Of a stretch of 64,000 nucleotides of DNA, positions 43,863-53,162 are shown piece by piece. The position numbers were made by a program, and so were the translations under genes. The notes beneath the pieces were generated by a model. That model was not told where the DNA came from, made no database searches, and saw only the letters and a list, made by a program, of their open reading frames with translations. This stretch comes from a bacterium (GTDB lineage: Bacteria > Babelota > Babeliae > Babelales > Vermiphilaceae), in the NCBI GenBank assembly GCA_021833825.1, contig JAKBEL010000011.1, positions 62,001-126,000 of the forward strand, given 5' to 3'. Each line of letters opens with the position of its first letter. Within the stretch, counting starts at the first letter, position 1.

Positions 43863-46805
43863 TTATTCCAATGCAACAACACCATAAGGGGTTCCTGCTA
43901 ATAACAGGCCGGTCATACCAATATGGCGAACCCAATAGAATGCTGGTGTGTTGCGAAGCGCACAATCTTTAAGAATTGTTTGTGATGGGTTACAGGTGTT
44001 CCATTCGCACCAATTGAATGGTGTCACTTGCAATAGACGTAGCTGTTCGGTGTTAGAGCAGCAACATTTCTTTTTACCACAACATGGAATGCCAGCAATT
44101 GCGGTATTGGTTGGGGCGATGATAAAGAATCTTCTGCCCCCATCTGACCAGAAATAGCATATCTTTTGAAAGAGAGGATTTGGGCAGCAACTACTGTCTG
44201 TGTTACAAGGATTGATGTAATAGTTGAAAAAACTTGGCACAAATTGGAACGTATTAACCTTATCATTGCCATTGAGTTGATAGATTGATGAACGCTCAAA
44301 AGTGCCATAATTGCATGCATCTTGTGCATTAAATGGCCAGTCTGTTGTTTTGATCTGTGCATTATCAACCGACCCGATGCCATAGAATAATGAGTTATTG
44401 CCTAATGATGTCCACTGCGCAGCAGCAGCTGTTGTTACCGATTGAACTCCATTGACCGCTTGTGATTGAAAAATACCATTATTAGTAGCAAGTACCAACT
44501 GTTCTTGAGATTCATCTGCAGCTGTCTGTATAATATCGATTGCCGTAAATACCAGTGTATTTTGTAAAGCAACCGTTGGAGATGTTGAGCCAGATTGCGC
44601 AATCGTTGAAATATTGCCCGATGCAAACATAGTGCTGATGTTGTTAGTAAATGGAATGCTCAAAAGCGTACTTTGCAGTGGAGTTTCACAGCTGGTTGCA
44701 AAGGTTAACACATAGAGTGTGTTGCCCGATGTTTTAATATCAATAACAGGATCAGTGATGGTTGTTATTGCTTGCCAAGAACCGGTTGATAAAATTCCTG
44801 CATTGACAAGGCCAAGTTCGTTAACATTAAATCCACTGCCATCTTGATGTGCAAAAACAAAAAGCCCATTTTCTGTTCCTGCAAAGAAATAGTTAGTATC
44901 ACCTTGGTCTGTCATTCTTCGTGCGTATTCAAGAGATGTTGCACATCCAGCATTTGTCGGTAAGGTAGTTTCGGTGAATGTGGTAGGGTCACAATAGTTG
45001 AGTGTTACTGTCTGTGCATAGGGCTGATTATTTGAAGTATTAATATCATAGGGTGCAGTGGTTGCGCGTGATGTGCTGACAAGTGCAATATCGACTTTAT
45101 TGGTTCCGCCAAACAATGTATAACGGTAAGGGATTGTTGGTCCAATGCCACGTGTTGATTGATCAAGATCAAGAACCGTATAAGCGCCACTGCAGAGTGA
45201 TTGATTGAGCACAAATGGTAATGAGCAACAGTTCTGACACGGATCAGCTGTCGGTTGTTCATTGACCCATTCAGTGATGCGCACGGTCTGTTGTGGGCTA
45301 CCATCAACTGCAATCACTTTGCCGGTCACCGCATCAATTGCAAAAGATGATACTTGGCTATTGGATGGGCTGTCTGGAAATCCGCATAGTGGCCAGACAC
45401 GTTTGCTCCATGGTGTCCAACGTGCAATCTTGCCTTCATAATCAAAGAGCGCTTGTGAATAGAGAATGCCCGTCTCGTTATTGGCATCTTGTGGGATCTT
45501 TAGTGAAACATAGACAGCATCACCGACCACAAACATTTCAGAGATGGTCTGATCGACATTGATCGGTAGTGGGCCGGCGCCAACGAGGGCAAACGGATCT
45601 GATGTTGTTGCTAAATCACCATTAGCAGCAACAGGTGTTTCAAAATGGTAAGTTGTTGTATTGAATACATTCTTATTTGCCAATACTCCCTGATTAACAT
45701 CTGTTGGATCACACAGATCAACTAACGGAAGGGCAAAGATCTGATTGGTTGCAGTGCCATTGCCACCATTGACAATAAGATAGCTTGGTCCGGTGCTTGC
45801 ATGCATGACAGCCATATTCTGGACAGTCAGATTAAGCGCTTGACCATTACTTGCTAATGTTACACCAACAATATTGTTTTCATTGTTATTAAATGCGGCT
45901 TGAGGTGCTGATTCAAACAGTGTTAATGTTCCCTTTTCAGGGCAGCAGCCGACCTGGCCAACTACGATTGAGCGCAGACCGTCACCCATTTTTTGTTGTG
46001 TATCGCTTTTTAGTGAAACGCCAATGTATAATCTGCACAGTTGTGAATTCCAGACCAGTTGTGCACTATTACCGGTAATAGTTGGATGGCGATTTATATT
46101 ATCTCCATTGATACGAATTTCGGCAGATAAATTATCAAGTTGTTGTGCTTTAATGCCCATATCGCCAGGAACTGCAGCTGTTTGAGTCAGTGCATTTGTC
46201 TCTGAATTAATTGTAATAACAGCAATGCCACTGTTTGGGTCTCCAAATGTAGGGCGCACTAATGAGCCAGGAGTTACCGCTGCAAAGATAAAGCAGCTGT
46301 TTGCAGCAAGGCCATTGATTGTTGACGCTGTATCGCCAGGTTGATTTAATGCTGATTCATAAAGAAGAAGATCATCGCTTTGTGTAAATCTGTTCTGATA
46401 TGTTAAAAGAAAAACATAGGTTTGGTCACTGATAACTCCAGCAACTTGTGATTGTGTATCACCAGTATCGGTTGCCATGGTGAGCATGCCGATTGCATTA
46501 TTGTTGATACCACTATCAGTTGCATGTGGTTGAAAAATTGGAATCTGTGATGAATCGATTGTTCGTTGAAAAGTTGATAATGAATATTGTGATGCGCCAG
46601 AGGTGAGGCCAACCCAGAAGATACCATTTGCGCGATCATAGGTTGTTGTGTTGATAGATACATCAAAAGAGGTTGTCACATTAGTAGGGCAGTTGCCACT
46701 TTCGGCCACAACTGGTTTTACATTTCCCTGAATAAGTTGTGTTGCGCCAATTGATCCTGATGTTATTAATGCCCACAAAACTATAAAGATAATTCGTTTG
46801 TTCAT
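43863..46805 (-). CDS. large exported cysteine-rich surface protein, unknown function
   Basis: 980 residues from the ATG at 46805, preceded by AAGGAAG; a start six codons earlier is less likely. A signal peptide covers about 1-22 (ITSGSIGAT). The mature part has many short beta-type segments such as NGLFVFAHQDG and VLATNNGIFQ, in the manner of a beta-propeller or repetitive beta fold, and several Cys pairs, including CCGKKKCCC near the C-terminus. It follows the probable outer-membrane barrel gene by 151 bases. No enzymatic motif was seen; a secreted or surface role is inferred. Confidence 0.6.
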   Translation of the reverse strand: MNKRIIFIVLWALITSGSIGATQLIQGNVKPVVAESGNCPTNVTTSFDVSINTTTYDRANGIFWVGLTSGASQYSLSTFQRTIDSSQIPIFQPHATDSGINNNAIGMLTMATDTGDTQSQVAGVISDQTYVFLLTYQNRFTQSDDLLLYESALNQPGDTASTINGLAANSCFIFAAVTPGSLVRPTFGDPNSGIAVITINSETNALTQTAAVPGDMGIKAQQLDNLSAEIRINGDNINRHPTITGNSAQLVWNSQLCRLYIGVSLKSDTQQKMGDGLRSIVVGQVGCCPEKGTLTLFESAPQAAFNNNENNIVGVTLASNGQALNLTVQNMAVMHASTGPSYLIVNGGNGTATNQIFALPLVDLCDPTDVNQGVLANKNVFNTTTYHFETPVAANGDLATTSDPFALVGAGPLPINVDQTISEMFVVGDAVYVSLKIPQDANNETGILYSQALFDYEGKIARWTPWSKRVWPLCGFPDSPSNSQVSSFAIDAVTGKVIAVDGSPQQTVRITEWVNEQPTADPCQNCCSLPFVLNQSLCSGAYTVLDLDQSTRGIGPTIPYRYTLFGGTNKVDIALVSTSRATTAPYDINTSNNQPYAQTVTLNYCDPTTFTETTLPTNAGCATSLEYARRMTDQGDTNYFFAGTENGLFVFAHQDGSGFNVNELGLVNAGILSTGSWQAITTITDPVIDIKTSGNTLYVLTFATSCETPLQSTLLSIPFTNNISTMFASGNISTIAQSGSTSPTVALQNTLVFTAIDIIQTAADESQEQLVLATNNGIFQSQAVNGVQSVTTAAAAQWTSLGNNSLFYGIGSVDNAQIKTTDWPFNAQDACNYGTFERSSIYQLNGNDKVNTFQFVPSFFNYYINPCNTDSSCCPNPLFQKICYFWSDGGRRFFIIAPTNTAIAGIPCCGKKKCCCSNTEQLRLLQVTPFNWCEWNTCNPSQTILKDCALRNTPAFYWVRHIGMTGLLLAGTPYGVVALE

Positions 46806-46956
46806 TATCGCTTCCTTTTTCAAATCACTTTTATCACAACGTATATTGCCTTGATCCGCTCTTAGCGGTGCTTTACATCACATCCTAGCAAGTAAACAGA
46901 GAAAAGTAATCTCTTTTATATTATTTTATACACTCATTTTTTTTCGTTCATAAAAC

Positions 46957-48222
46957 TTAAAAACTCCAGACTAAATCGAGACCAAATGTGCCACCAGCCA
47001 TATTGGTATTGAATATTCGTTTGCCACCCACAATGATATTACCAAAGACGCCAAATCGTGGCCCCCAGAGGCTACACTCTTTTAAAAAATCGAACTCTGC
47101 AAGAAGATGGATGGTGTGCATATTCCAGCCACGTAACATATCATTGCTATTTACAATAGATGGATCAAAAAGAGCGGTATTAATAGGTGCGAGCGTGCTT
47201 GCTCTTTCAGATGAATATGAATAACCGGTAAGGAGTGATAAATTGCGAATGGCATGATCAGCTTTAAGGTAAACAGCTGCTTGCCATATTGAACCATGAT
47301 GCACATCGGCACATCCTTTGGCTAGCATAATGGCACCATTCTGTGCGGTGCTTGTTTTCATGCGCAATTCTTCTGTTCTGTTTTTAAATGGTAATACCAT
47401 AACATGCCCACCAAAAGTAAACCATTCGTAAAGACCGAATGCTACGCTCATATTGAGTGGAAAACCATAGTGCCCATTATATCCTTGAGGAAGATCAAAT
47501 ATGATGTCAGGATTAGCTTTGCGGCCAGTAGGGAAAAGCACTCCAGCTTCTATAGTAAAATCGATAAAATCTAAATCTTCTGTCTGCTCATAATTGACTG
47601 TCCAACCGGCAAGAAGGCTTGTGTCACCAATGCCTGTATGATTGACTCCATCTTGACATAGGTTATATTTGCTTAAGATATTTGTATATTGATTTAAAAA
47701 GCTCTGCCATATTGGATTGTTTCTGTTTGGGCATGGAGGGCAATCTGACGAAAGATCTAAACAGTTTATATCATTTATTTCAAGCTTACGAATAGGGAGA
47801 TATAATTCAAGGAAGAATCCTTTTACTAAATTTTGATAGAGTTGGATGTCAACTTCAGCAGTCTTGAATTTACCACCATATGAAAAGAGACCGAAACCAT
47901 TGCGAGCAGGTTCTATTTCAAGTAGTTGCAATGTTGCATCTTCAGGTGTTGTCAGATCTTTATATGGAACATTCTCTCCCAATTTAAACATAACCTGTGG
48001 CCCAAAGATATCAAGAAGGCAGACTTTACGTGTACACCCATCTCGGCCTTTATGTGTTGATCCTGCACCAGCGCGCACGTTTAATGTGGTGAGCGCTTGG
48101 CGCTCAAATCGTGGTTCTCCGAAAAAGAAACTTGCACGATAAAAATGCAGATTATCCCATGCAAATCCAATATTGCAACAGGAGAGTAAAAGCATGATCA
48201 GGCTAGTTGTCCGCTTCTTCAT
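46957..48222 (-). CDS. probable outer-membrane beta-barrel protein
   Basis: 421 residues. A signal peptide (1-~21, ending IGFAWD). The mature protein alternates polar and aromatic/hydrophobic residues in strands, and ends FGLDLVWSF, with a terminal Phe, the signal that barrel proteins use for the BAM machinery. Cysteine pairs (CTRKVC, CPPCPNR) suggest disulphides. The family is not recognised. It lies upstream of the 980-residue exported protein on the same strand, so the two may act together at the cell surface. Confidence 0.6.
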   Translation of the reverse strand: MKKRTTSLIMLLLSCCNIGFAWDNLHFYRASFFFGEPRFERQALTTLNVRAGAGSTHKGRDGCTRKVCLLDIFGPQVMFKLGENVPYKDLTTPEDATLQLLEIEPARNGFGLFSYGGKFKTAEVDIQLYQNLVKGFFLELYLPIRKLEINDINCLDLSSDCPPCPNRNNPIWQSFLNQYTNILSKYNLCQDGVNHTGIGDTSLLAGWTVNYEQTEDLDFIDFTIEAGVLFPTGRKANPDIIFDLPQGYNGHYGFPLNMSVAFGLYEWFTFGGHVMVLPFKNRTEELRMKTSTAQNGAIMLAKGCADVHHGSIWQAAVYLKADHAIRNLSLLTGYSYSSERASTLAPINTALFDPSIVNSNDMLRGWNMHTIHLLAEFDFLKECSLWGPRFGVFGNIIVGGKRIFNTNMAGGTFGLDLVWSF

Positions 48223-48324
48223 ATAAGAGATCCTTTATACATTGCATACTATATTATATTCATTATCATCTGAAATAAGATATACAAGATTAGCATAGAA
48301 ATGCAAAGCTGTAACTATCTGAAC

Positions 48325-48353
48325 TTGTTTAGCTTATTATACTCTGTTATACT
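48325..48353 (+). promoter_or_regulatory. promoter for grpE
   Basis: TTGTTT at 48325-48330, a 17-base spacer, and TATACT at 48348-48353, 53 bases ahead of the grpE start. I see no CIRCE-type inverted repeat. Confidence 0.5.
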
Positions 48354-48406
48354 AACATACAGGTAAAGTCGATATCTTGGAAGTTTTTTGATTACAATGG
48401 AAATCT

Positions 48407-48916
48407 ATGGATGAGCAGAATATAAAAGAGACGCAACAGGGTCAAAATGAAAATGAACTTCAGGCTCGTTTAGATGCCTGTCAGATCGCTTGTGATGAAT
48501 GGAAAGACAAGTACATACATGTTTCAGCTGACCTTCAGAATTATAAAAGAAGAGTGGAAAAAGATCAGGCTTCTTGGATTGCTCGTGCTCAGTCAGATCT
48601 GTTAATGCCATTGTTGACCATTGTTGATGATTTTGATCGTGCTCTTTCTGAACATCATAATCGTGAAAGAACTGCAGAACTTGATCAATGGCTTAAAGGT
48701 TTTGAGCTTATAGGCAAAGAGCTCTATAAGTTTTTGCATGCTGTCGGTGTCACTGAGATTAAAGAGACTATCTATTTTGACCCAAATTTACATGAAGCGA
48801 TTGTGCAGGTTGAAAGTGATAAGCACAACTCTGGAGACATTGTTGATGTGGTCCAAAAAGGTTTTATGCTTAAAGATCAAGTGCTAAGGGCGGCAAAAGT
48901 TACGGTGGCGAAATAG
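48407..48916 (+). CDS. grpE: GrpE nucleotide exchange factor
   Basis: 169 residues. A Glu/Gln-rich N-terminal coiled coil (about 8-55) with ADLQNYKRRVEKDQ leads to the four-helix bundle and the C-terminal beta domain with YFDPNLHEAIVQVESDK and GDIVDVVQKGFML-type strands. It exchanges ADP on DnaK during chaperone cycles. dnaK and dnaJ are not in the window. The start at 48407 is preceded by weak purines only. Confidence 0.93.
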   Translation: MDEQNIKETQQGQNENELQARLDACQIACDEWKDKYIHVSADLQNYKRRVEKDQASWIARAQSDLLMPLLTIVDDFDRALSEHHNRERTAELDQWLKGFELIGKELYKFLHAVGVTEIKETIYFDPNLHEAIVQVESDKHNSGDIVDVVQKGFMLKDQVLRAAKVTVAK

Positions 48917-48991
48917 TATATATCTTATATTATTTTTGTTTTTCTTAAAATCATTCTTTTTAATCAAAAAAATTTTTCTTTTTTTGTTATT

Positions 48992-49053
48992 TTTCACCCT
49001 GCCGGGTGGCGTCGTTAAGTGGGTTTCTTGTCAAACCCCTTAACAATCCCGGA
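48992..49053. repeat. structured intergenic repeat, copy 2 (after grpE)
   Basis: TTTCACCCTGCCGGG starts at 48992. An outer stem pairs CCGGG (49002-49006) with CCCGG (49048-49052). The inner hairpin has arms GTTAAG(T)GGGTTT and AAACCCCTTAAC (49014-49044) with loop CTTGTC, as in the copy after ssb. Confidence 0.6.
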
Positions 49054-49281
49054 CACCAACATGCTGTTGGATTGCTTCTCTCACTCGTAACGCAGACCAC
49101 ACGCTCTGCGAGCTTCGGGTCTGGGACTCGTTATTGGTTTATATTTTAGAACATCTATATTAGTTCTTCCGCTCATGGTGAGTTGATGCGAAGCATCAGT
49201 ATTGAACCATTGAAAACCCGCTGAGCGCAACAAGTCCGTCGTCGCTGCAGTTGCAGCTATGCCGTGACTCGTTGTGACCAT

Positions 49282-49332
49282 CCTGTCGGGCGAAGCTTAC
49301 CAAGTCTGAAGACCTGGATAAGCGTAGACTGA
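49282..49332. repeat. 51-base element, copy 1
   Basis: Begins CCTGTCGGGCGAAGC and ends AAGCGTAGACTGA. It matches 49767-49817 at about 43 of 51 positions in direct orientation. Confidence 0.6.
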
Positions 49333-49456
49333 TCACCTATTCGGCTTGAGTCAGGTTCAACCTTATATCGGATATATTTTATAATCTTCTCATATAACCA
49401 AAGATACATTTGTAATATTGCTCCCGCTCATTCTGAGGATCTCTAGTAGAGAGATA

Positions 49457-49518
49457 TCGAAGAATAATAATTATTACTCGAGTAATTGATTATGAATGGT
49501 TTTTTCGATACTTTTTTT
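49457..49518. repeat. dispersed repeat segment, TCGAAG...TTCGATAC type
   Basis: TCGAAG, an AT-rich middle with TTACTCGA and TAATTGATTA, and TTCGATACTTTTTT. It matches 43750-43805 with small gaps. Confidence 0.6.
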
Positions 49519-49766
49519 TGATGCAAAAACTTGTATCGCCCTTCGACAACCTATTGCACAAGGTGCAACAGGGCTTAGAATGATTGGAAGAATGGTAAAT
49601 ATTATAAATATTATAAGATGTATCTGATCGAGATCTTTGATACCCTTAAGATCGAAGTCTTTAGACTGAAGAGCGTGGGGTGGAATAGATCAACAGAGGC
49701 GATCAAGCTGCAAGCTTGCTTCCGGATTATCAAGACTTTGACGAGAAGGCCTTGATGCCAGTCTGG

Positions 49767-49817
49767 CCTGTTGGGCATAGTTTGCCAAGTCGGAAGACCT
49801 GGACAAACGTAGACTGA
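49767..49817. repeat. 51-base element, copy 2
   Basis: Begins CCTGTTGGGCATAG and ends AACGTAGACTGA; the shared core GAAGACCTGGA is preserved. Confidence 0.6.
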
Positions 49818-49923
49818 CGAGGATAAATAAAAAAATAAAAAAGAAAAATTGATAAAGAAAACTAAAAATATAATAAGAACAAAATAAGCTATCCGCTCAG
49901 GATAAAATAAAAAGTCTCTCTTT

Positions 49924-51018
49924 TTATCGATGCTGCCACAGAGCAATGAGTATCTCAATAAAAATAAGAATAAGAATTAACACTTCAAGCATCTCGCCAC
50001 GAATAGAATCTATTTTATGTTGGTTGACTGATTGGATGTCGCCGGTGATTTCAAGTTTTTGGTCAATGGAATTGCGCCAACCGTTAAGATCTAATTTATC
50101 AACAAGCTGTTCATAAATTTCAGAAAAGTAGGGCTCTCCTACTAATTTGATGCTGCTCTCCATGCGTTCAATGATCACCTGAATATCAACTTTTAATTTG
50201 CTCAGTTCATCAATAGGGCTTTTGTGGTTTGTTCCAACAAAGGGTAGATATGAACTGAAAGGCACTTTGCCAAAACGTTCCTCGTAAATAAGATTAAGTT
50301 TCTGATCAAGTAGGCGATCGAAAAATCGTAACTCTAATGCTTGAATGTTTGCAAACTCAAATAGATAGAGAATCTCTTGATAATCAGGGTCATAAACAAA
50401 TGCGGCTTCAATGTCGACAATGATGAGGTCGCCTTTAAAATAACCGATTGAATCATCAAGAACTGCAGCCTTTTGATATTCAGCCAATGTTTCAGTCTCA
50501 AAGCGGAGCATAGAGACGATTGTATTGCCATGTTCTCTTTTCAGCTCCATGGTATCAACATATTGCGGTAATTGATCTACTTGAATGACCAAATATGATG
50601 ATTTAGTCAAAAAGAATCTGCCCCCCTTGGTGAAATCTTTTATAGCTTTGAATACATTTCCAGCATCGATAACGCTCTGTTCTTGAAACTTATTATCGAT
50701 GACTTCAATATTTTTTCGGACCTCTTCGAGAGTATCTTCAAAGGGAATGCGATAGGTTAATGATATTGTGCCAAAGTTATGCAATCTGACACTCTGGCAT
50801 CCATAACTACTGTGTGGATGAGGCAGGTCAATCTCGAGTGGCATATGATAGTTTTTGAAAAATTTTGGAACATTATAAAAGCGTGTAATAATATGCTTTG
50901 CGTTACTTACAGCTTCCAAATTGATCTCATCACCGATATCAAATGCGTGAAAGATGTAAAGATTACCGGTGAAGATCCCATCAGTGTGGGGTATTAATGC
51001 GTGAGATTGATCTGTCAT
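49924..51018 (-). CDS. RMD1/YagE (DUF155)-family membrane protein
   Basis: 364 residues. The middle and C-terminal parts have LLFEFANIQALELRFFDRLLD-type and EERFGKVPF-type helices, a long helical stretch with MESS and the typical ending of the family: SIRGEMLEVLILILIFIEILIAL, a C-terminal membrane span of the Rmd1/Sif2 type. Such proteins are found from yeast mitochondria to bacteria; their molecular function is not settled. The protein is probably anchored in the inner membrane by its tail. It stands alone on the minus strand. Confidence 0.72.
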   Translation of the reverse strand: MTDQSHALIPHTDGIFTGNLYIFHAFDIGDEINLEAVSNAKHIITRFYNVPKFFKNYHMPLEIDLPHPHSSYGCQSVRLHNFGTISLTYRIPFEDTLEEVRKNIEVIDNKFQEQSVIDAGNVFKAIKDFTKGGRFFLTKSSYLVIQVDQLPQYVDTMELKREHGNTIVSMLRFETETLAEYQKAAVLDDSIGYFKGDLIIVDIEAAFVYDPDYQEILYLFEFANIQALELRFFDRLLDQKLNLIYEERFGKVPFSSYLPFVGTNHKSPIDELSKLKVDIQVIIERMESSIKLVGEPYFSEIYEQLVDKLDLNGWRNSIDQKLEITGDIQSVNQHKIDSIRGEMLEVLILILIFIEILIALWQHR

Positions 51019-51182
51019 GGTTGGTAGTTCCTATAGGTATAACTAATAATTATGCTTTACTGTATCAGATAATAGCATGGTCTTGCAACTGTGAAGTATC
51101 ACCTTTATACTTTTTTTGTATAATGATTACGCTTAGCGGTTTTGTTTTTGGGCTATTAAAGAAATAGATTTGAATTCGTCTT

Positions 51183-53009
51183 CTATTTCTTTAATATTGC
51201 ATAGAACGCTTCTTGTGGCACTTCAACGTTGCCAACCTGTTTCATACGCTTTTTACCAGCTTTTTGCTTTTCAAGCAATTTACGTTTACGAGAAATATCG
51301 CCACCATAACATTTTGCAGTAACATCTTTGCGCAATGGAGCCACCGATTCTCGAGCGATAATCTTTGACCCAATGGCTGCCTGAATAGCAACTTCAAAGA
51401 GTTGCCTTGGAATAACTTTGCGTAATTTTTCAGTCAATTCACGGCCTAAATAGTATGCTTTATCTTCATGCACAATAACTGAAAGAGCATCAACCGGTTT
51501 TTTATTCAGTAATATATCCATTTTGACCAGATCTGCAGGTTCATAACTTGAGATCTCGTAATCAAAGCTTGCATAGCCAGAACTTAATGATTTTAGTTGA
51601 TCATAGAAATCTGTGGCCACTTCATTGAGTGGTAACTTATATTTTAAAATAATGCGCTCTTCATCTAAATAGGACATATCAATCTGCTCGCCCCGTTTGT
51701 CGGCGCATAGATTGATAATGTTGCCCAGATACGCTTTAGGAACAATAATAGTCGCTTTGATCATCGGTTCGTATATGTTCTCTATTTTACTAGGATCTGG
51801 AAAGTCTGATGGGGTCTCAATAGAGAGCTCTTGACCATCTTTTAATGTAATTTTATAAAGAACGTTTGGTGCTGTTGCAATAACAGAGAGATTATATTCT
51901 TGTTCTAATCGTTGTTTGAATACATCCATATGCAAAAGTCCCAAAAATCCACAGACAAATCCTAGGCCTAATGCAGGAGAGGATGTTTTGCTGACCGTGA
52001 CGCTTGCATCATTAAGTGTCAATTTTTCAATTGCGTCTGAGAGTTCATCAAAGTCGTCGTTATCAATAGGGAATATTCCAGCAAATACCATCGGTTTTGC
52101 TGGTCTGAAACCTGGAAACGGATTGACCGGTTTTTTATAGGCCATTAAAGTATCACCAACGCGAGCCTCTTTAACCGTCTTCATTCCGGTGATCACATAA
52201 CCGACCTGTCCTGCATAAAGAGCTTGTGTAGCCTGTTGTTCTGGATACATAAGTCCAATCTCTAATACTTCGTACTCTTTGCCAGTATGAGCCAATGTGA
52301 TCATTTGCCCTTTTTCAATGGCACCATCATGAACCGCAATTAAGCAGACAACGCCACGATATTCATCATACCAAGAGTCAAATAGTAATGCCTTTAGTGG
52401 TTTTTCAGTTGATCCTTGTGGATGGGGAATCTTTTTTACAATCTCATTGAGAATGTTTTCAATACCAATACCCGATTTTGCAGAGGCCAATACTATCTCA
52501 TCATTTTTAAAGTCGAACAGTTTTTCAAGTTGATGAGCAATCCGTTCTGGTTGCGCATTTGCCATATCTATCTTGTTGATGATAGGAATCATGATCAGAT
52601 CTTGATCGAAGGCTAAATAGAAATTTGCCATTGTCTGAGCCTCTACGCCTTGTGCAGCATCAACAATAAGTAGTGCTCCTTGACATGCATAGAGCGAGCG
52701 TGAGACTTCATAACTGAAGTCGACATGTCCAGGAGTATCAATGAGGTTCAGAAGATAGGTTTCACCTTGATATTCATAGAACATAGAGGCTGTCTGAGCC
52801 TTAACAGTAATTCCACGCTCTTTTTCGACCTGTAGTTTATCAAGAAATTGTTCATTTTTATTTCGAGATGACAAAGTTCCAGTATATTCAAGTAGTCGAT
52901 CTGAAAGGGTTGATTTGCCATGATCAATATGGGCAATAATAGAGAAATTGCGAACTTTGTCCGGTGTAAAATTTTTTAAATTTATGCGTGATAAATCCAT
53001 GCTACTCAT
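51183..53009 (-). CDS. lepA: elongation factor 4 (LepA)
   Basis: 608 residues, the typical length. G1 is AHIDHGKST (near 27-35), G2/G3 include RGITVKAQT and DTPGHVDF, and G4 is NKIDMANAQ. The C-terminal domain contains the EF4-specific RKRKLLEKQKAGKKRMKQVG stretch. EF4 is a GTPase acting on ribosomes during translation elongation. The gene is not followed by lepB. The start used is the ATG at 53009; another ATG three codons later has a slightly better context. Confidence 0.96.
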   Translation of the reverse strand: MSSMDLSRINLKNFTPDKVRNFSIIAHIDHGKSTLSDRLLEYTGTLSSRNKNEQFLDKLQVEKERGITVKAQTASMFYEYQGETYLLNLIDTPGHVDFSYEVSRSLYACQGALLIVDAAQGVEAQTMANFYLAFDQDLIMIPIINKIDMANAQPERIAHQLEKLFDFKNDEIVLASAKSGIGIENILNEIVKKIPHPQGSTEKPLKALLFDSWYDEYRGVVCLIAVHDGAIEKGQMITLAHTGKEYEVLEIGLMYPEQQATQALYAGQVGYVITGMKTVKEARVGDTLMAYKKPVNPFPGFRPAKPMVFAGIFPIDNDDFDELSDAIEKLTLNDASVTVSKTSSPALGLGFVCGFLGLLHMDVFKQRLEQEYNLSVIATAPNVLYKITLKDGQELSIETPSDFPDPSKIENIYEPMIKATIIVPKAYLGNIINLCADKRGEQIDMSYLDEERIILKYKLPLNEVATDFYDQLKSLSSGYASFDYEISSYEPADLVKMDILLNKKPVDALSVIVHEDKAYYLGRELTEKLRKVIPRQLFEVAIQAAIGSKIIARESVAPLRKDVTAKCYGGDISRKRKLLEKQKAGKKRMKQVGNVEVPQEAFYAILKK

Positions 53010-53089
53010 TTAATGAAGGTTAAAAAGGTATATATTTAGTATAAAATAAGAATCCCTCTTTGTATATCACAAGTTTTAATAGAAAGAGC

Positions 53090-53119
53090 TTGCGCGAGGG
53101 CAATACCATAGCTTATAAT
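53090..53119 (+). promoter_or_regulatory. promoter for the exported Dps
   Basis: TTGCGC at 53090-53095, an 18-base spacer, and TATAAT at 53114-53119, 43 bases before the start codon. The -35 is weak, the -10 perfect. Confidence 0.4.
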
Positions 53120-53162
53120 TGCCTCAGAGTTATTAATCTATTTTTTTAAAGGGGAGAATGTC

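Larger units (their letters stand above)
48917..49923. other. 1,007-base repeat-rich spacer
   Basis: No gene is supported. It contains the second structured repeat (48992-49053), a CAGACC...GGTCTG hairpin near 49094-49124, several copies of the dispersed repeat (49172-49183, 49427-49437, 49457-49518) and two copies of a 51-base element (49282-49332 and 49767-49817). Base composition is locally less AT-rich than in its neighbours. It may be decayed mobile DNA. Confidence 0.6.

Noticed and set aside
44024-44383. Antisense and alternate frames inside the 980-residue gene
   Set aside because: The main frame carries the signal peptide and good ribosome-binding site; the others are shadows.
49081-49281. 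Short minus-strand open frame in the spacer
   Set aside because: It lies in repeat DNA, with no ribosome-binding site and no recognisable product.
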